Positions 49,745-59,900 of a DNA stretch of 64,000 nt are shown here, one piece after another (position 1 is the first letter of the stretch; each line of letters begins with the position of its first letter). Origin of the DNA: Actinomadura barringtoniae. Its GTDB lineage: Bacteria; Actinomycetota; Actinomycetes; Streptosporangiales; Streptosporangiaceae. Location of the stretch: the NCBI RefSeq assembly GCF_017573505.1, contig NZ_JAGEOJ010000029.1, positions 61,606 to 125,605 on the forward strand. The letters are read 5' to 3'. The notes below the pieces were generated by a model. The model did no database searches, had not been told where the DNA came from, and saw only the letters and a program-made list of their open reading frames with translations. Made by a program: the position numbers and the translations under genes.

Positions 49745-50770
49745 TTAGTTCACCATCGACGGGGTGGCGGTCCAGGTGTTGCAGTACGTCAGCTGGTGGC
49801 GCTGGTAACCGCGGATCACCCAGCCTGCGTAGTTGCGCCCGGAGCCGTGGTCGCGCTTGTCGACCGGCTGCCGCTCGTCGCCGCGCCCCTGCACGTCGAT
49901 GACCATCGCGACGTACTGGTCGCGGGTCATCGGCAGGGTCGGCGCCTCGACGCCGAGGAACGCGCCCGCCAGGCACTGCGCCTGGAGCTCGATGCGGCGG
50001 CTGGCCTCGGTGCGGCCCGCGGTGCCCGACTGCTCCATCTGCTCGTGCCCGTACTCCAGGATCCCGGAGCGGTCCTGGACGTGGTGGCCGTACTCGTGCG
50101 CGATCACCCGGGCGAACACCGCGTAGTGGTCCAGCGACTCGCCGCCCGAGGTCTCGACGACGTTGCGCAGCCCCACGTACATGGTGTTGTTGGCCGGGCA
50201 GTAGAACGCCGAGGCGCCCGGAGCCGGGTAGGTGCCGCACGGGCTGCGCCCCGACTGCAGCCAGAACACCCGCTGCGGCGGCGCGTAGGAGATGCCCGCC
50301 TTGGCGAACTGGGAGCTCCACGACTTGTCGAGGCAGTCGCTGAGGGTGTTCATGAAGCGGTTCATGGACGCGGGAGCGGGGCCGATCGGTGGCAGCCGGC
50401 AGCCGACCGGGCTCAGCGAGCCGGTGGCGTACAGCTTGTTGTTCGTGGCCGCCGCCTGACCGGACTGCGCGCCGACGCCCGCACCGGTCTGCGAGTTTCC
50501 GGACGTGGTCCCGGACGACCCGGTCTGGCCGCTTGTGGTCTGTCTCGCGAGGGAGCCCAGCACCGACAGGCCGACGATCGCGATCACCGCGAGGGCCGCC
50601 AGGCCGCCGATGATGCCCACGATCGCGCCGCCCGCCGAACGCTGCGGTGGCCGCCTGGGAGGCGCGTAGTAGTACGGGTGCACGACCTGACCAGGCGGGC
50701 CGTACGGCGGAGCCGCCGGGGGCGGCGGGGGGCGATACGGGCCCGCCGGAGGGGGATAGTGGCCTGCCAT
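49745..50770 (-). CDS. Neutral zinc metallopeptidase (YpfJ family), membrane-anchored
   Basis: 341 residues: Pro/Tyr-rich cytoplasmic N-terminus (PPPAGPYRPPPPPAAPP), one membrane helix (about 47-72), a Ser/Thr/Gly linker, and an extracellular peptidase domain with zinc motif VIAHEYGHHVQ (H225, E226, H229) and four conserved cysteines (LDCLDKSW-, SPCGTYP-, FYCPANN-type). E226 is the catalytic base. Ends with LTYCNTW. Proteolytic targets unknown. Divergent from the DUF2207 gene by 69 bases. Confidence 0.92.
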   Translation of the reverse strand: MAGHYPPPAGPYRPPPPPAAPPYGPPGQVVHPYYYAPPRRPPQRSAGGAIVGIIGGLAALAVIAIVGLSVLGSLARQTTSGQTGSSGTTSGNSQTGAGVGAQSGQAAATNNKLYATGSLSPVGCRLPPIGPAPASMNRFMNTLSDCLDKSWSSQFAKAGISYAPPQRVFWLQSGRSPCGTYPAPGASAFYCPANNTMYVGLRNVVETSGGESLDHYAVFARVIAHEYGHHVQDRSGILEYGHEQMEQSGTAGRTEASRRIELQAQCLAGAFLGVEAPTLPMTRDQYVAMVIDVQGRGDERQPVDKRDHGSGRNYAGWVIRGYQRHQLTYCNTWTATPSMVN

Positions 50771-50839
50771 AGCGAAAAATCATCGCATAAGACGCGCAGG
50801 TAACCGCACGTATGCCGGGTACCGCTACCATTTCCGGCC

Positions 50840-52636
50840 ATGTTGGGTCGCCTGCGGACGCTGACCATCTCGATGGCCATCGCCGCCCTTCTCCCCCTGA
50901 CCGCCGCCACCGCCCGTGCCGAGGCCGCGGCGGTCTCCGAGCCGCGCGCGGCGAGCCCCGGGGCCGCCGCGCAGGCCGCGCCCGCCGCCCCGCAGGCCGC
51001 GCCCGCCGCCTCCGAACGGGTGGTCAAGGACGACGTGCTGCTCCAGGTCGGCAAGGGCGGGGTGACCCACGCCCGCGAGACGATCGTCTACGAGTTCGCC
51101 GGCAAGAACGAGCTCCGCCGCTCGTTCGTCACCCGGATCCACGACAGCGTGACCAAGGACCGCGTCTTCAAGGTCGAGAACGTCAAGGCGACCAGCCCGG
51201 ACGGCGGCCCGGCCAACGTGTCCACGTCCTCGTCCGGCACCACCACCAACGTGAAGGTCTCCGGCGGCCAGGGGACGGGGCGGCACACGATCGTCCTGGA
51301 GTACGACGTGCGCGGCGCGGTCGCCCAGATCGGCGGCGGCGAGGAGCTGCGCTGGACGGCGATCGGCGGCTGGAAGGTCCCGGTCGACGACGCGCAGGCG
51401 ACCGTGGGCGGCGGCACGCCGATCCGCAGCATCAACTGCTTCTCCGGGGCGCTGGACAGCTCCCTCGGGTGCAGCCAGTTCTACTTCTCCGACCACGCCC
51501 ACACCCAGGCGCTGTTCAAGCAGGGGCGGCTGCTGCCGGACGAGTACATGACGGTGATCGTCGGCTACCCGGCCGGGGCGACCGGCGGGAAGGCGATCTA
51601 CGAGCGGCGGCACACCGCGGCCACCGCGTTCTCGGTGAACGGCGTCACCGGGACCGCGCTGCTCGCCCTGCTGATCCTGCTGCTCGGCGGCGTCGGCGTC
51701 CTCTACATGCTGCGCGGCCGGGACGCGCGCGTCGTGGCGCAGAAGGCGGCCGAGGGCGACCAGGCGCCGGTCACCGGCACCGAGTTCGAGCCGCCGGACG
51801 GCGTACGGCCGGGCCAGATCGGCACCCTGATCGACGAGCAGGCCGACGTCATCGACGTCACCGCCACGATCGTGGACCTGGCGGTCCGCGGCTACCTGCT
51901 GATCGAGGAGGACGACCGCGAGGTCACCGGCAAGCTGGACTGGGAGCTGCAGCGCCTCCAGCGGCCGGTGAGCGACCTGCTCCCCTACGAGCAGCTGCTG
52001 CTGGACGCGCTGTTCACGGCGCCGGACGGCAGCCCGCGCGCGGCGGTCAAGCTGTCGGAGCTCGGCGGCACGTTCTCCGCGCAGCTGGCCAGGGTCCGGG
52101 CGGCGATGTACGCGGACGTGGTCCAGCAGGGCTGGTTCGCGCGGCGGCCCGACACCGTGCGGTCCCGCTGGACGATCGCCGGGTTCGTGCTGACCGGCAT
52201 CGGCGTCGCCGCGACCATCGCGCTGGCGCTGTTCACCGACCTGGCGCTGATCGGCCTCGCCGTGATCGTCGCGGGCGCGGCGCTGGCGTACGGCGGCCAG
52301 TACATGCCCGCCAAGACGGCGCGCGGCGCCACGGTCCTCGCGCACACCATCGGCTTCCGCGCCTTCCTGGAGCGCGGCGAGATCCCCGCCGACGGGCAGG
52401 CCGGGCCGCAGCAGCGGATCGCACTGTTCTCACGGTTCCTGCCGTACGCGGTGGTGTTCGACCTGGTCCCGATGTGGGCCAAGACCGTGGAGGACGCGGG
52501 CGTGCGCGAGAAGGGCGCCGACAACCTCTATTGGTACGAGGGCCCGGCCGAATGGGACCTGTCGAAGTTCGCCGAGTCGATGCGCACGTTCACGCTGGCC
52601 ACCTCGGGTTCGATCTCGCAGTCGCGCGGCCTCTGA
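50840..52636 (+). CDS. DUF2207 membrane protein
   Basis: 598 residues. Signal peptide (residues 1-27), an Ala/Pro-rich spacer, an extracellular beta domain (VLLQVGKGGVTHARETIVYEF and more), a first membrane helix near 270, then cytoplasmic domain, two further helices (about 445-485) and a C-terminal cytoplasmic domain. This is the layout of DUF2207, a family of unknown function frequent in actinobacteria and Firmicutes. The C-terminal part has paired hydrophobic and acidic helices. Ends before a strong terminator. Confidence 0.9.
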   Translation: MLGRLRTLTISMAIAALLPLTAATARAEAAAVSEPRAASPGAAAQAAPAAPQAAPAASERVVKDDVLLQVGKGGVTHARETIVYEFAGKNELRRSFVTRIHDSVTKDRVFKVENVKATSPDGGPANVSTSSSGTTTNVKVSGGQGTGRHTIVLEYDVRGAVAQIGGGEELRWTAIGGWKVPVDDAQATVGGGTPIRSINCFSGALDSSLGCSQFYFSDHAHTQALFKQGRLLPDEYMTVIVGYPAGATGGKAIYERRHTAATAFSVNGVTGTALLALLILLLGGVGVLYMLRGRDARVVAQKAAEGDQAPVTGTEFEPPDGVRPGQIGTLIDEQADVIDVTATIVDLAVRGYLLIEEDDREVTGKLDWELQRLQRPVSDLLPYEQLLLDALFTAPDGSPRAAVKLSELGGTFSAQLARVRAAMYADVVQQGWFARRPDTVRSRWTIAGFVLTGIGVAATIALALFTDLALIGLAVIVAGAALAYGGQYMPAKTARGATVLAHTIGFRAFLERGEIPADGQAGPQQRIALFSRFLPYAVVFDLVPMWAKTVEDAGVREKGADNLYWYEGPAEWDLSKFAESMRTFTLATSGSISQSRGL

Positions 52637-52701
52637 CGATGCCGGAGAAGCCGAAATCAAGGCAGAAGGTTTAATCCTCACCACCGGGTAGTGGCAACGA
52701 C

Positions 52702-52751
52702 GCCCTGCCCGCGACGGCGGATCCCCCTCCGACGACCGTCGCGGGCAGGGC
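52702..52751. terminator. Terminator after the DUF2207 gene
   Basis: GCCCTGCCCGCGACGG (52702-52717) and CCGTCGCGGGCAGGGC (52736-52751) form a perfect 16-bp stem with an 18-base loop, 66 bases downstream of the stop. Confidence 0.85.
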
Positions 52752-52801
52752 CTCGCCGTGCCGACGCCGATCCGCCTGGGCACGGCCGATCTTCATCAGT
52801 A

Positions 52802-52816
52802 AGATGTCTGACATCT
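52802..52816. promoter_or_regulatory. FadR/GntR-type operator
   Basis: AGATGTC-T-GACATCT is a perfect 15-base palindrome 20 bases upstream of the FCD-type regulator gene, consistent with autoregulation. Confidence 0.75.
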
Positions 52817-52835
52817 GACTGACGAGGAGGTGTCC

Positions 52836-53528
52836 GTGGCGCTCAGCCCCGTGCCCGGCGGGTCGACCGTCGAGGCCGTGCTCGACCAGCTCCAGGCGGA
52901 GGTGACGACCGGCTCGTGGCGGATCGGCGACCGCATCCCCGGCGAGCTCGACCTGGCCTCGCAGCTCGGCGTGAGCCGCCCGGCCGTCCGCGAGGCGATC
53001 CGCGCGCTCTCGCACGTCGGCGTGCTGGAGGTGCGCCGCGGCGACGGCACGTACGTGCGCAGCAGCGCCGACCCGCGGCCGCTCCTGCGGCGGGTCGAGC
53101 GCGCCTCCCTGCGCGACGTCTTCGAGGTGCAGCTGGCCTACGACGTGCAGGCCGCCAAGCTCGCCGCCCGCCGCCGCACGGACGCCGACGTGGAACGCCT
53201 CCAGGAGCTGCTGGCCGCGCGCGGGACCGCCGCCGACGCGCAGGAGTTCGGCGGCGCCGACAGCCACTTCCACCTCGCCGTCGTGGAGGCGACCCGCAAC
53301 CCGGTGCTGATCGAGGGCTGCCGCTACTACCTGAGCCGCCTGAGCGACTCGCTGAGCGCCGCGCAGCTGGACTGCGAGGTCCCGGTCTCCTCCCAGGAGG
53401 CCCACCAGGCCGTGGTCGACGCGATCGCGGCCCGGGACCCCGAGGCGGCCGGACGCGCCGCCGCCGCGATCGTCGAGCCGACCCTGGCCGTCCTGGAGAC
53501 CCTGGTCGAAGGCGAGGAGAACCGGTGA
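52836..53528 (+). CDS. GntR-family (FadR subfamily, FCD) transcriptional regulator
   Basis: 230 residues from GTG 52836, five bases after GAGGAGG; GTG 52830 lies within that site. N-terminal winged helix (LDLASQLGVSRPAVREAIRA, VRRGDGTYVR) and a C-terminal all-helical FCD domain, whose metal-ligand histidines are seen in DSHFHLAVVEATRN and SQEAHQAVVDAI. It likely senses a small carboxylate. Overlaps the CynX-type transporter gene by four bases (GTGA), so it controls that transporter. Confidence 0.93.
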   Translation: MALSPVPGGSTVEAVLDQLQAEVTTGSWRIGDRIPGELDLASQLGVSRPAVREAIRALSHVGVLEVRRGDGTYVRSSADPRPLLRRVERASLRDVFEVQLAYDVQAAKLAARRRTDADVERLQELLAARGTAADAQEFGGADSHFHLAVVEATRNPVLIEGCRYYLSRLSDSLSAAQLDCEVPVSSQEAHQAVVDAIAARDPEAAGRAAAAIVEPTLAVLETLVEGEENR

Positions 53529-54775
53529 CCGGCCGCCGTACCGTCGTCCTGCAGCTCGCGCTGATCGTCCTCGTCGCGGTCAACCTGCGCCCGGCGATCG
53601 TCATGGTCGGCCCGCTGCTGAACGAGATCCGCGACGACTACCACCTGTCCGGCACCGCCGCCGGCGCGCTGACCACGCTGCCGCTGGTGTTCTTCGGCTC
53701 GTACGGCCTGCTCGCCCCGTTCCTGCGGCGCGCGCCGCGCAGCGAGACCTTGCTGGTCAGCAGCATGATCCTGCTGGTGGGCGGGCTGCTGCTGCGGCTG
53801 CTGGACGCCCCGGCCGCGCTGTTCGTCGGGTCGCTGGTCGCCGGGATCGCCATCAGCATCGGCAACATCGCCATGCCGGCCATCATCAAGCGCGACCACC
53901 CGGGCTCCATCACGACCGTCACGGCGGTCTACACGGTGGCCGTCACGGTCGGCGCCGCGGTCTGCTCGGGCATCGCGGTGCCCGTCGAGCACGCGCTCGA
54001 CAGCTCGTGGCGGCTGCCGCTCGGCCTGCTGGTCATCCCGGCGGCCCTGGCGGCCGTGGCCTGGCTGCCGAGCCTGCTCCGTTCGGCGCGGGCCGCCCGT
54101 TCCGCCCCGCCGGCCACGGCGTCGCGCGCGGTGGCCGCCCAGGTGTGGCGGTCCAGGCTGGCCTGGCAGGTCACCGCGTTCATGGGCATGCAGTCGCTGC
54201 TGGCCTACGTGGTGGTCGGCTGGCTGCCGACGATCACCCAGGACCGCGGGCTGAGCGAGACCGCCGCGGGCTACGCGCTGGCGCTGTCCAGCCTGATGCA
54301 GGCGGTCGGCGCGCTGGCCGTGCCGGTGTTCGAACGGCGGATGCGCGACCAGCGTCCCCTCGTTCTGTCCGTCGCGGTCCTCAGCATCGTCGGGTTCGCC
54401 GGGATCGCCTGGGCGCCGATCGGCTCGGTGTGGGTGTGGACGGTCGTCCTCGGCCTCGCGCAGGGCGTCGGCTTCGCGACCGCGCTGTCGTTCATCGGGC
54501 TGCGGGCGCACGACGCCCAGATCGCCGGGCAGCTGTCCGGGATGGCCCAGGGCATCGGCTACGTGATCGCCGCGCTCGGCCCGCTGGCGTTCGGCGCGCT
54601 GCACGACACCACGGGCGGTTGGACCGTTCCGATCATCGTGGCGCTGCTGGTCGCGGGCGGCCTGACGCTGCCCGGCATGGCCGCCGGACGGAACCGGATC
54701 ATCGGCGGTATGCCCGATCCGACGCCGATTCCCACGAACGAGTCAATTTCGCCCCTGGATTTGCGGCACCAATAA
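53525..54775 (+). CDS. MFS transporter, CynX/NimT family
   Basis: 416 residues with 12 predicted helices. Family features: VNLRPAIVMVGPLLNEIRDD in helix 1-2 and FGSYGLLAPFLRRAPRSE. Relatives move cyanate or nitroimidazole-like anions and small organic acids. GTG 53525 overlaps the regulator stop (GTGA). C-terminal tail is short and polar. Substrate cannot be read; a carboxylate sensed by the FCD regulator is a reasonable guess. Confidence 0.92.
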   Translation: MTGRRTVVLQLALIVLVAVNLRPAIVMVGPLLNEIRDDYHLSGTAAGALTTLPLVFFGSYGLLAPFLRRAPRSETLLVSSMILLVGGLLLRLLDAPAALFVGSLVAGIAISIGNIAMPAIIKRDHPGSITTVTAVYTVAVTVGAAVCSGIAVPVEHALDSSWRLPLGLLVIPAALAAVAWLPSLLRSARAARSAPPATASRAVAAQVWRSRLAWQVTAFMGMQSLLAYVVVGWLPTITQDRGLSETAAGYALALSSLMQAVGALAVPVFERRMRDQRPLVLSVAVLSIVGFAGIAWAPIGSVWVWTVVLGLAQGVGFATALSFIGLRAHDAQIAGQLSGMAQGIGYVIAALGPLAFGALHDTTGGWTVPIIVALLVAGGLTLPGMAAGRNRIIGGMPDPTPIPTNESISPLDLRHQ

Positions 54776-54819
54776 GGAATCGGATGATCGCGGGTTAGCC
54801 TGAGCCGGGAGGTGGATTC

Positions 54820-55011
54820 ATGATGAGTCCATTGGCAGCAGCGCATCTGGGCAGCAGCATCGGGCTCTGGGCGGCCCCGCTGGTCATCGGGCTCGCCCTG
54901 GTGACCTGGATAACGATCACCATCAGGGCGTCGTTCCGGCCCATCCGCATCGACAAGCGCCACGACCAATCACCCCACAGGGGATCGGCCGTGAAATACA
55001 TCGACGAATAG
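54820..55011 (+). CDS. Small single-pass membrane protein
   Basis: 63 residues: helix at about 14-35 (GLWAAPLVIGLALVTWITIT) and a basic tail. The GGGAGGTGG ribosome-binding site six bases before ATG 54820 is unusually strong, which supports it being a real gene despite its size. The 3' end is 12 bases from the stop of the converging asparaginase gene. Function unknown. Confidence 0.68.
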   Translation: MMSPLAAAHLGSSIGLWAAPLVIGLALVTWITITIRASFRPIRIDKRHDQSPHRGSAVKYIDE

Positions 55012-55023
55012 CCGGCGCTGGAA

Positions 55024-56001
55024 CTAGCCCTGGAAAAGGCCGTCGGCCGGGCGGATCTCACCGGCGGTCCCGTCGCCGCCGCGCAACCGCACGGTGGCGA
55101 GATCGGCCAGCGTCCCGGCGTCCACACCCGGCACCGTGTCGAGGGCGAGGGCCCGCAGCAGGGCGACCGTGACCGGCGTACGGGCCCGCATGGCGCCGTC
55201 GTCGATCTTGACGACGCCCGCGCGGCCGTCGGCGAAGGAGAACGCGTCCACACCCTCCGCGCCGCACTTGACCAGCAGCCCGGGCACGGCGTCCATCAGC
55301 CGCCGCTCCTCGCGGCCGGTGCCCGAGGTCCATTGGGGGTAGTCGCGCATCGCGTCGGCGACCCGCCGCTCAGGGCTGCCCGGCTCGGCCAGCACCAGCG
55401 CGCGGAACGCCCTGGCCACCCCGTTCGCCGACACCGCGAACAGCGGCGCGCCGCACCCGTCCACGCCCACCGCGACCGGCTCCTCGCCCGCCAGCCGCGT
55501 GACCACGTCCCGTACGGCCAGCTGGAGCGGGTGGTCGGGAGCGAGGTAGGACTCGGTCGGCCAGCCCGCCGCGACGCAGGCCGCGAGCATGCCCGCGTGC
55601 TTGCCCGAGCAGTTCATCCGCAGCCGTGACTCACCGCCGCCCGACCGGGCCAGCTCCAGCCCGACCGACTGCTCCAGCGGCCACTGAGCGGGGCACCGCA
55701 GCGCCTCGGCCGACAGCCCGGCCCCGGCGAGGATCTTCTCGGTGCCCTCGACGTGGAAGTCCTCGCCCGAGTGGCTCCCGGCGGCCAGCGCCAGCAGCTC
55801 GTCGGAGAGCCCCACGCCGGTGCTCAGCATCGCGACCGCCTGCATCGGCTTGTTGGCCGAACGGGGGAAGATCGGCGCCTCCGGTTCCCCGACCCGTACG
55901 GCCGTCGAGCCGTCGGCGGCCAGCCCGATCGCCGAGCCGCGATGCCACGACTCCACGAACCCGGACCGTTCCACCTCGACCAGCACCGGATTGACCCGCA
56001 T
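55024..56001 (-). CDS. L-asparaginase II family (Rhizobium etli-type, PF06089)
   Basis: 325 residues. Marks of the family: FPRSANKPMQAVAM with S48-x-x-K51, AAGSHSGEDFHVEG and MNCSGKHAGMLAACVAAGW, the zinc-site region. It hydrolyses asparagine to aspartate and ammonia, and is unrelated to the classical AnsA/AnsB fold. No signal peptide, so cytoplasmic. Next gene on the same strand, the BKACE enzyme, lies 91 bases upstream of its start. S48/K51 coincide with numbers reported for the rhizobial enzyme. Confidence 0.92.
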   Translation of the reverse strand: MRVNPVLVEVERSGFVESWHRGSAIGLAADGSTAVRVGEPEAPIFPRSANKPMQAVAMLSTGVGLSDELLALAAGSHSGEDFHVEGTEKILAGAGLSAEALRCPAQWPLEQSVGLELARSGGGESRLRMNCSGKHAGMLAACVAAGWPTESYLAPDHPLQLAVRDVVTRLAGEEPVAVGVDGCGAPLFAVSANGVARAFRALVLAEPGSPERRVADAMRDYPQWTSGTGREERRLMDAVPGLLVKCGAEGVDAFSFADGRAGVVKIDDGAMRARTPVTVALLRALALDTVPGVDAGTLADLATVRLRGGDGTAGEIRPADGLFQG

Positions 56002-56092
56002 CTTCCCCCCTTACAGGCACAATGATCTTTCACCAGGATATTCGCGGCGTCAGAGTCGGACGGACCCGCGCCCGCCCTGGTCGGCCGCGACT

Positions 56093-56911
56093 TCAGCGGG
56101 GCTTGATGCCCAGGAACTCGCGCGCCTCGGACGGGTCCAGCGGCGGACGCTGCGCGAACCGCGCCACGGCCGCGGCACGCTCGACGAGTTCGGCGTTGGA
56201 ACGGACCGGCTTGCCCTTGGCGTAGGTCAGGGTGTCCTCCATCCCGACCCGCAGGTGCCCGCCCGCCGACAGCGCCGCGTACATCACCGGCAGGGACGTG
56301 CGGCCGACGCCGGTGGCCGACCAGGAGGCCCCGGCCGGAAGCGCCTCCACGGCCGCGACCAGGCTGCGCGTGTCGCCCGGCATCCCGCCGGGCACGCCCA
56401 TCACCAGGTCACAGTGCACGTGCCCGCCGTACGGGGCGCCGTGCTTGTCCAGCAGCCGGTTCAGGGCCGCCACCTGGCCGAGGTCGAACAGCTCGAACTC
56501 CGGAACGATCTCCAGCTCCTGGGTCCGCCGGTACAGCTCGACCATGAACGACCACGGGTTCATGAACACGTCGTCGCCGAAGTTGACCGTCCCGCACGTG
56601 AGCGAGCACCCGTCGGGGGCCGCCTCCAGCACCCGCAGGCGGTCCTCGTACGGGTCGGTGACCGCTCCGCCGGTCGAAAGCTGCACGATCAGCCCGGTCG
56701 CCTCGCGCAGCGCCTGGACGGTGTCGCGCAGCCGTGCCAGATCGAGGGTCGGACGTGCCGCGTCATCGCGGATATGCACATGGATGACCGCCGCACCGGC
56801 GGCCTCGCACTCTTTCGCTGTCTGAACAAGCTCTTCGAGCGTGACGGGAAGGGCCGGAGCGTCCGCTTTCGCGGTCTCCGCGCCGGTCGGCGCCACGGTG
56901 ATGAGCGTCAT
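56093..56911 (-). CDS. BKACE-family beta-keto acid cleavage enzyme
   Basis: 272 residues. Kce-like TIM-barrel enzymes cleave a beta-keto acid with acetyl-CoA. Zinc ligands in VIHVHIRDD and GGHVHCDLVMG; QLSTGGAV, LTCGTVNFGDDVFMN and GMEDTLTYAKG complete the active site. Start ATG 56911 (MTLITVAPTGAET) is a likely one; ATG 56920 is an alternative. Substrate could be any member of the family; 3-keto-5-aminohexanoate is only the founding example. Divergent from the SARP regulator by 74 bases. Confidence 0.9.
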   Translation of the reverse strand: MTLITVAPTGAETAKADAPALPVTLEELVQTAKECEAAGAAVIHVHIRDDAARPTLDLARLRDTVQALREATGLIVQLSTGGAVTDPYEDRLRVLEAAPDGCSLTCGTVNFGDDVFMNPWSFMVELYRRTQELEIVPEFELFDLGQVAALNRLLDKHGAPYGGHVHCDLVMGVPGGMPGDTRSLVAAVEALPAGASWSATGVGRTSLPVMYAALSAGGHLRVGMEDTLTYAKGKPVRSNAELVERAAAVARFAQRPPLDPSEAREFLGIKPR

Positions 56912-56985
56912 TGCTCCCATTCCTGCATGATCTGTCGGCCCGGGCCCCTCCCGCAAGCGCGGCCATCCCGACATCATGGTCACCA

Positions 56986-59900
56986 ATGAGGTTTCAGGTG
57001 CTGGGACCGCTCGCCGCGGCGGATCCCGAGCGCGGCGAGGTCGACCTCGGTCCGCGACGGCAGCGGATGGTGCTGGCGCGCCTGCTGGTCGCGGGCGGCG
57101 GCGTCGTGCCGGCGGAACGCCTCATCGAGGATTTGTGGCCCGGTGAGCAGCCGGTCCGTGCGCTCGGCACGCTCCAGACGTACGTGTCCCACCTGCGCCG
57201 GGCCCTGGAGCCCGACCGGCCGCCGCGCGCCCCGGCCGCCCTGCTGGTCAGCGCCGCCCCCGGGTACGCCCTGCGCACCGAGACCGTGGACGCGAGGCTC
57301 TTCGAGACCGAGGTCCGTTCCGCCGACCAGAGCCCCGATCCGCACGAGGCCCTGAACGCCCTCGACCAGGCACTTTCCCGCTGGAACGGCCCCGCCTACG
57401 CCGATGTGGCCGACCAGGACTGGGCCCACCCGGAGATCCGCCGCCTGTCCGAGTTGCGGGCCCACGCCGTCGAGCAGCGGGCCGCACGGCTGCTGGACAC
57501 GGGCCAGGCGGCGGTCGCGGTCGGTGGCCTGGAGTCCCTCCTGGCGTCCGAGCCGCTCCGCGAGGAGGCCTGGCGGCTGCTGGCCGTCGCGCTCTACCAG
57601 ATGGGCCGCCAGGGAGACGCCCTCGGAGCCCTGCGCCGCGCTCGTACGACGCTGGCCGAGGAACTGGGCATCGACCCGGGACCCGGCCTGCGCGACGTCG
57701 AGGCGGCGATCCTGGCCCAGGACCCCGTTCTGGATCTCGGGCGTGTCGAGCCGCCCCATCCGGTCGAGCCGCCGCACACCCCCGACACCGGCCTGTTCGG
57801 CCGTACGTCCGAGCTGGAACGGCTGAGCCGGATCGCGCACGCCGCCGAGATGGGCCGCCGCCTCGGCACGGCCCTGGTGGACGGCGAACCGGGCATCGGC
57901 AAGACGGCCCTCCTGGAGGTCTTCTCGGTCGGCCTGGCGACCGCCGGCTGGCGCGTGCTGTGGGGCCGCTGCCCCGAGGCGGGCGGCGCGCCGCCGCTGT
58001 GGCCCTGGCAGCAGGTGATCAACGCGCTGACCGGCGAGCCGCTGGACAAGGCCGCCACCGGCCGCTTCCAGACCTCGCGCGCGATCGTCGAGCGGTTCGG
58101 CAAGAACTCCGGGACGCGCCCGCTGGCGGTGCTGCTGGACGACCTGCACGCCGCCGACGAGGGCACGCTGGCCGTGCTCAGGGACGTGCTGGCCGACGTT
58201 CAGCAGGGCACCCCGATCATGATCATCGGCACGTTCCGGCCCGCCGAGGTGAGCCAGGCGCTGTCGGACACCCTCGCCGTCTTCGCCCGCAAGGGCTCTC
58301 TGCGCCTCCCACTCGGCCCGCTGCCGGACGAGGACGCGGCGGCCCTGGTCCGCGCGGTCCAGGCCGAGGAGGGCACCGCCGACCGCGCGACGCCCGAGGT
58401 GATCGCCGCGATCGTCGAACGGGCCGGCGGCAACCCGTTCTATCTCCGTGAGCTGGCCCGCCTCCCGCCCGACGACGACGCCCCGCTCCCGCCGCCCTCG
58501 TTCGCGCCGAGCCCGGAGCGCCGCACGCCTCCGCCCACCTCGACGCCGACGATGCCGCCTCCCCCGCCGCGGCCGGCGCCCCAACCGGCCGCCGCGGCTC
58601 CCGAGCCGGAGCCGGAGGACGAGGAGGCGGCGGAGGTCCCGGCCGGGATCGCGGAGGTCATCAGGCTGCGCGTGGCCCGGCTGCCCGCCCTGACCCGCAA
58701 CGTGCTGCGGGTCGTGTCGGTGATCGGACGCGAGGCCGACGTCCGGCTGGTGGTGGCGGCGCAACGGCACGACCCCGACGACGTCTACGACGCGCTGGAG
58801 GCCGCGATCGTCAGCGGCCTGCTGGAGGAGCCCGCGGCGGGCCGGGTGCGGTTCGCGCACGTGCTCGTCCGGGACACGATCTACGGCGACCTGCTGCGGC
58901 TGCGCCGGGCGCGGCTGCACGCCGACGTCGGCAAGGCCGCCGAACGGCTCTTCCCCGGCGACCTGACGGCCCTCGCGCACCACTTCTCCGAGGCGGCCGT
59001 GCTGGGCAACTCCGACCAGGCCGTCCGCTACTGCCGGGCCGCCGCCGAGGCCGCCGAGGAGGCGTTCACCTACGGCTCGGCGCTCGCCCTGTGGGAACGT
59101 GCCCTGGCCGCGTTCGACCGGGACGGCGGCGGCGACCCGGTGACGCGCACCGAGCTGCTCATCGGCCAGGCACGGGCCACCCAGCTGGCCGGCAAGCCCC
59201 GGCTCGCCTACGACCTGCGCACCGAGGCCGTACGGGCGGCGCGGGAGATAGGCGACCCGAGGCTGACGGCGCGCGCCATCGTCGCGATCGACACCCCCAC
59301 GCTCTGGTACAGCCGCCCGCGCGGGCGCGTCGACCTGGAGCTGATCGACCTCATCGAGCGGACGCTCCCCGAGGTCCCCGACGACGTGAAGGCCCAGCTG
59401 CGCACCTCCTACGCCCTTGAGGCGGGCCTGCACCACGACCCGGAGGGCGCGGCCAAGGCCGCCACCGAGGCCGTCGAATGGGCCCGGCAGGCGGGCGACG
59501 ACGCGCTGCTGGCGGGCGCGCTCAACGCCGTCTACTTCGCCGACCGCCGCCCCGGCCACTACGGCGACGTCACCCGGGCCGCACTGGAGCTCGAACGCGT
59601 CGGCCGGGAGGCACGGATGCCGGGCGTTCAGGCGCTCGGGCTGCTGGCCCAGTGCGTCGAGCTCGGGGCGCACGGCGAGGTCGACGCGATCGCCAAGCTG
59701 GCCGACGCGGTGCGCGAGCTGGCCGACCGCTACGAGCTGCCGGTGTTCCGCATGCAGGTCGAGCTGTCCGACGCCGCCCGCGAGCTGGTGCAGGGCGACC
59801 TGCGCACCGCCGAACGGATCTTCGCCGCGCTCGCCGAGGCCGCCGCCGGGCGCGAGATGTGGGACCTGTCGGGGGCCGGCGTCATCGGCCGGATCTGCGC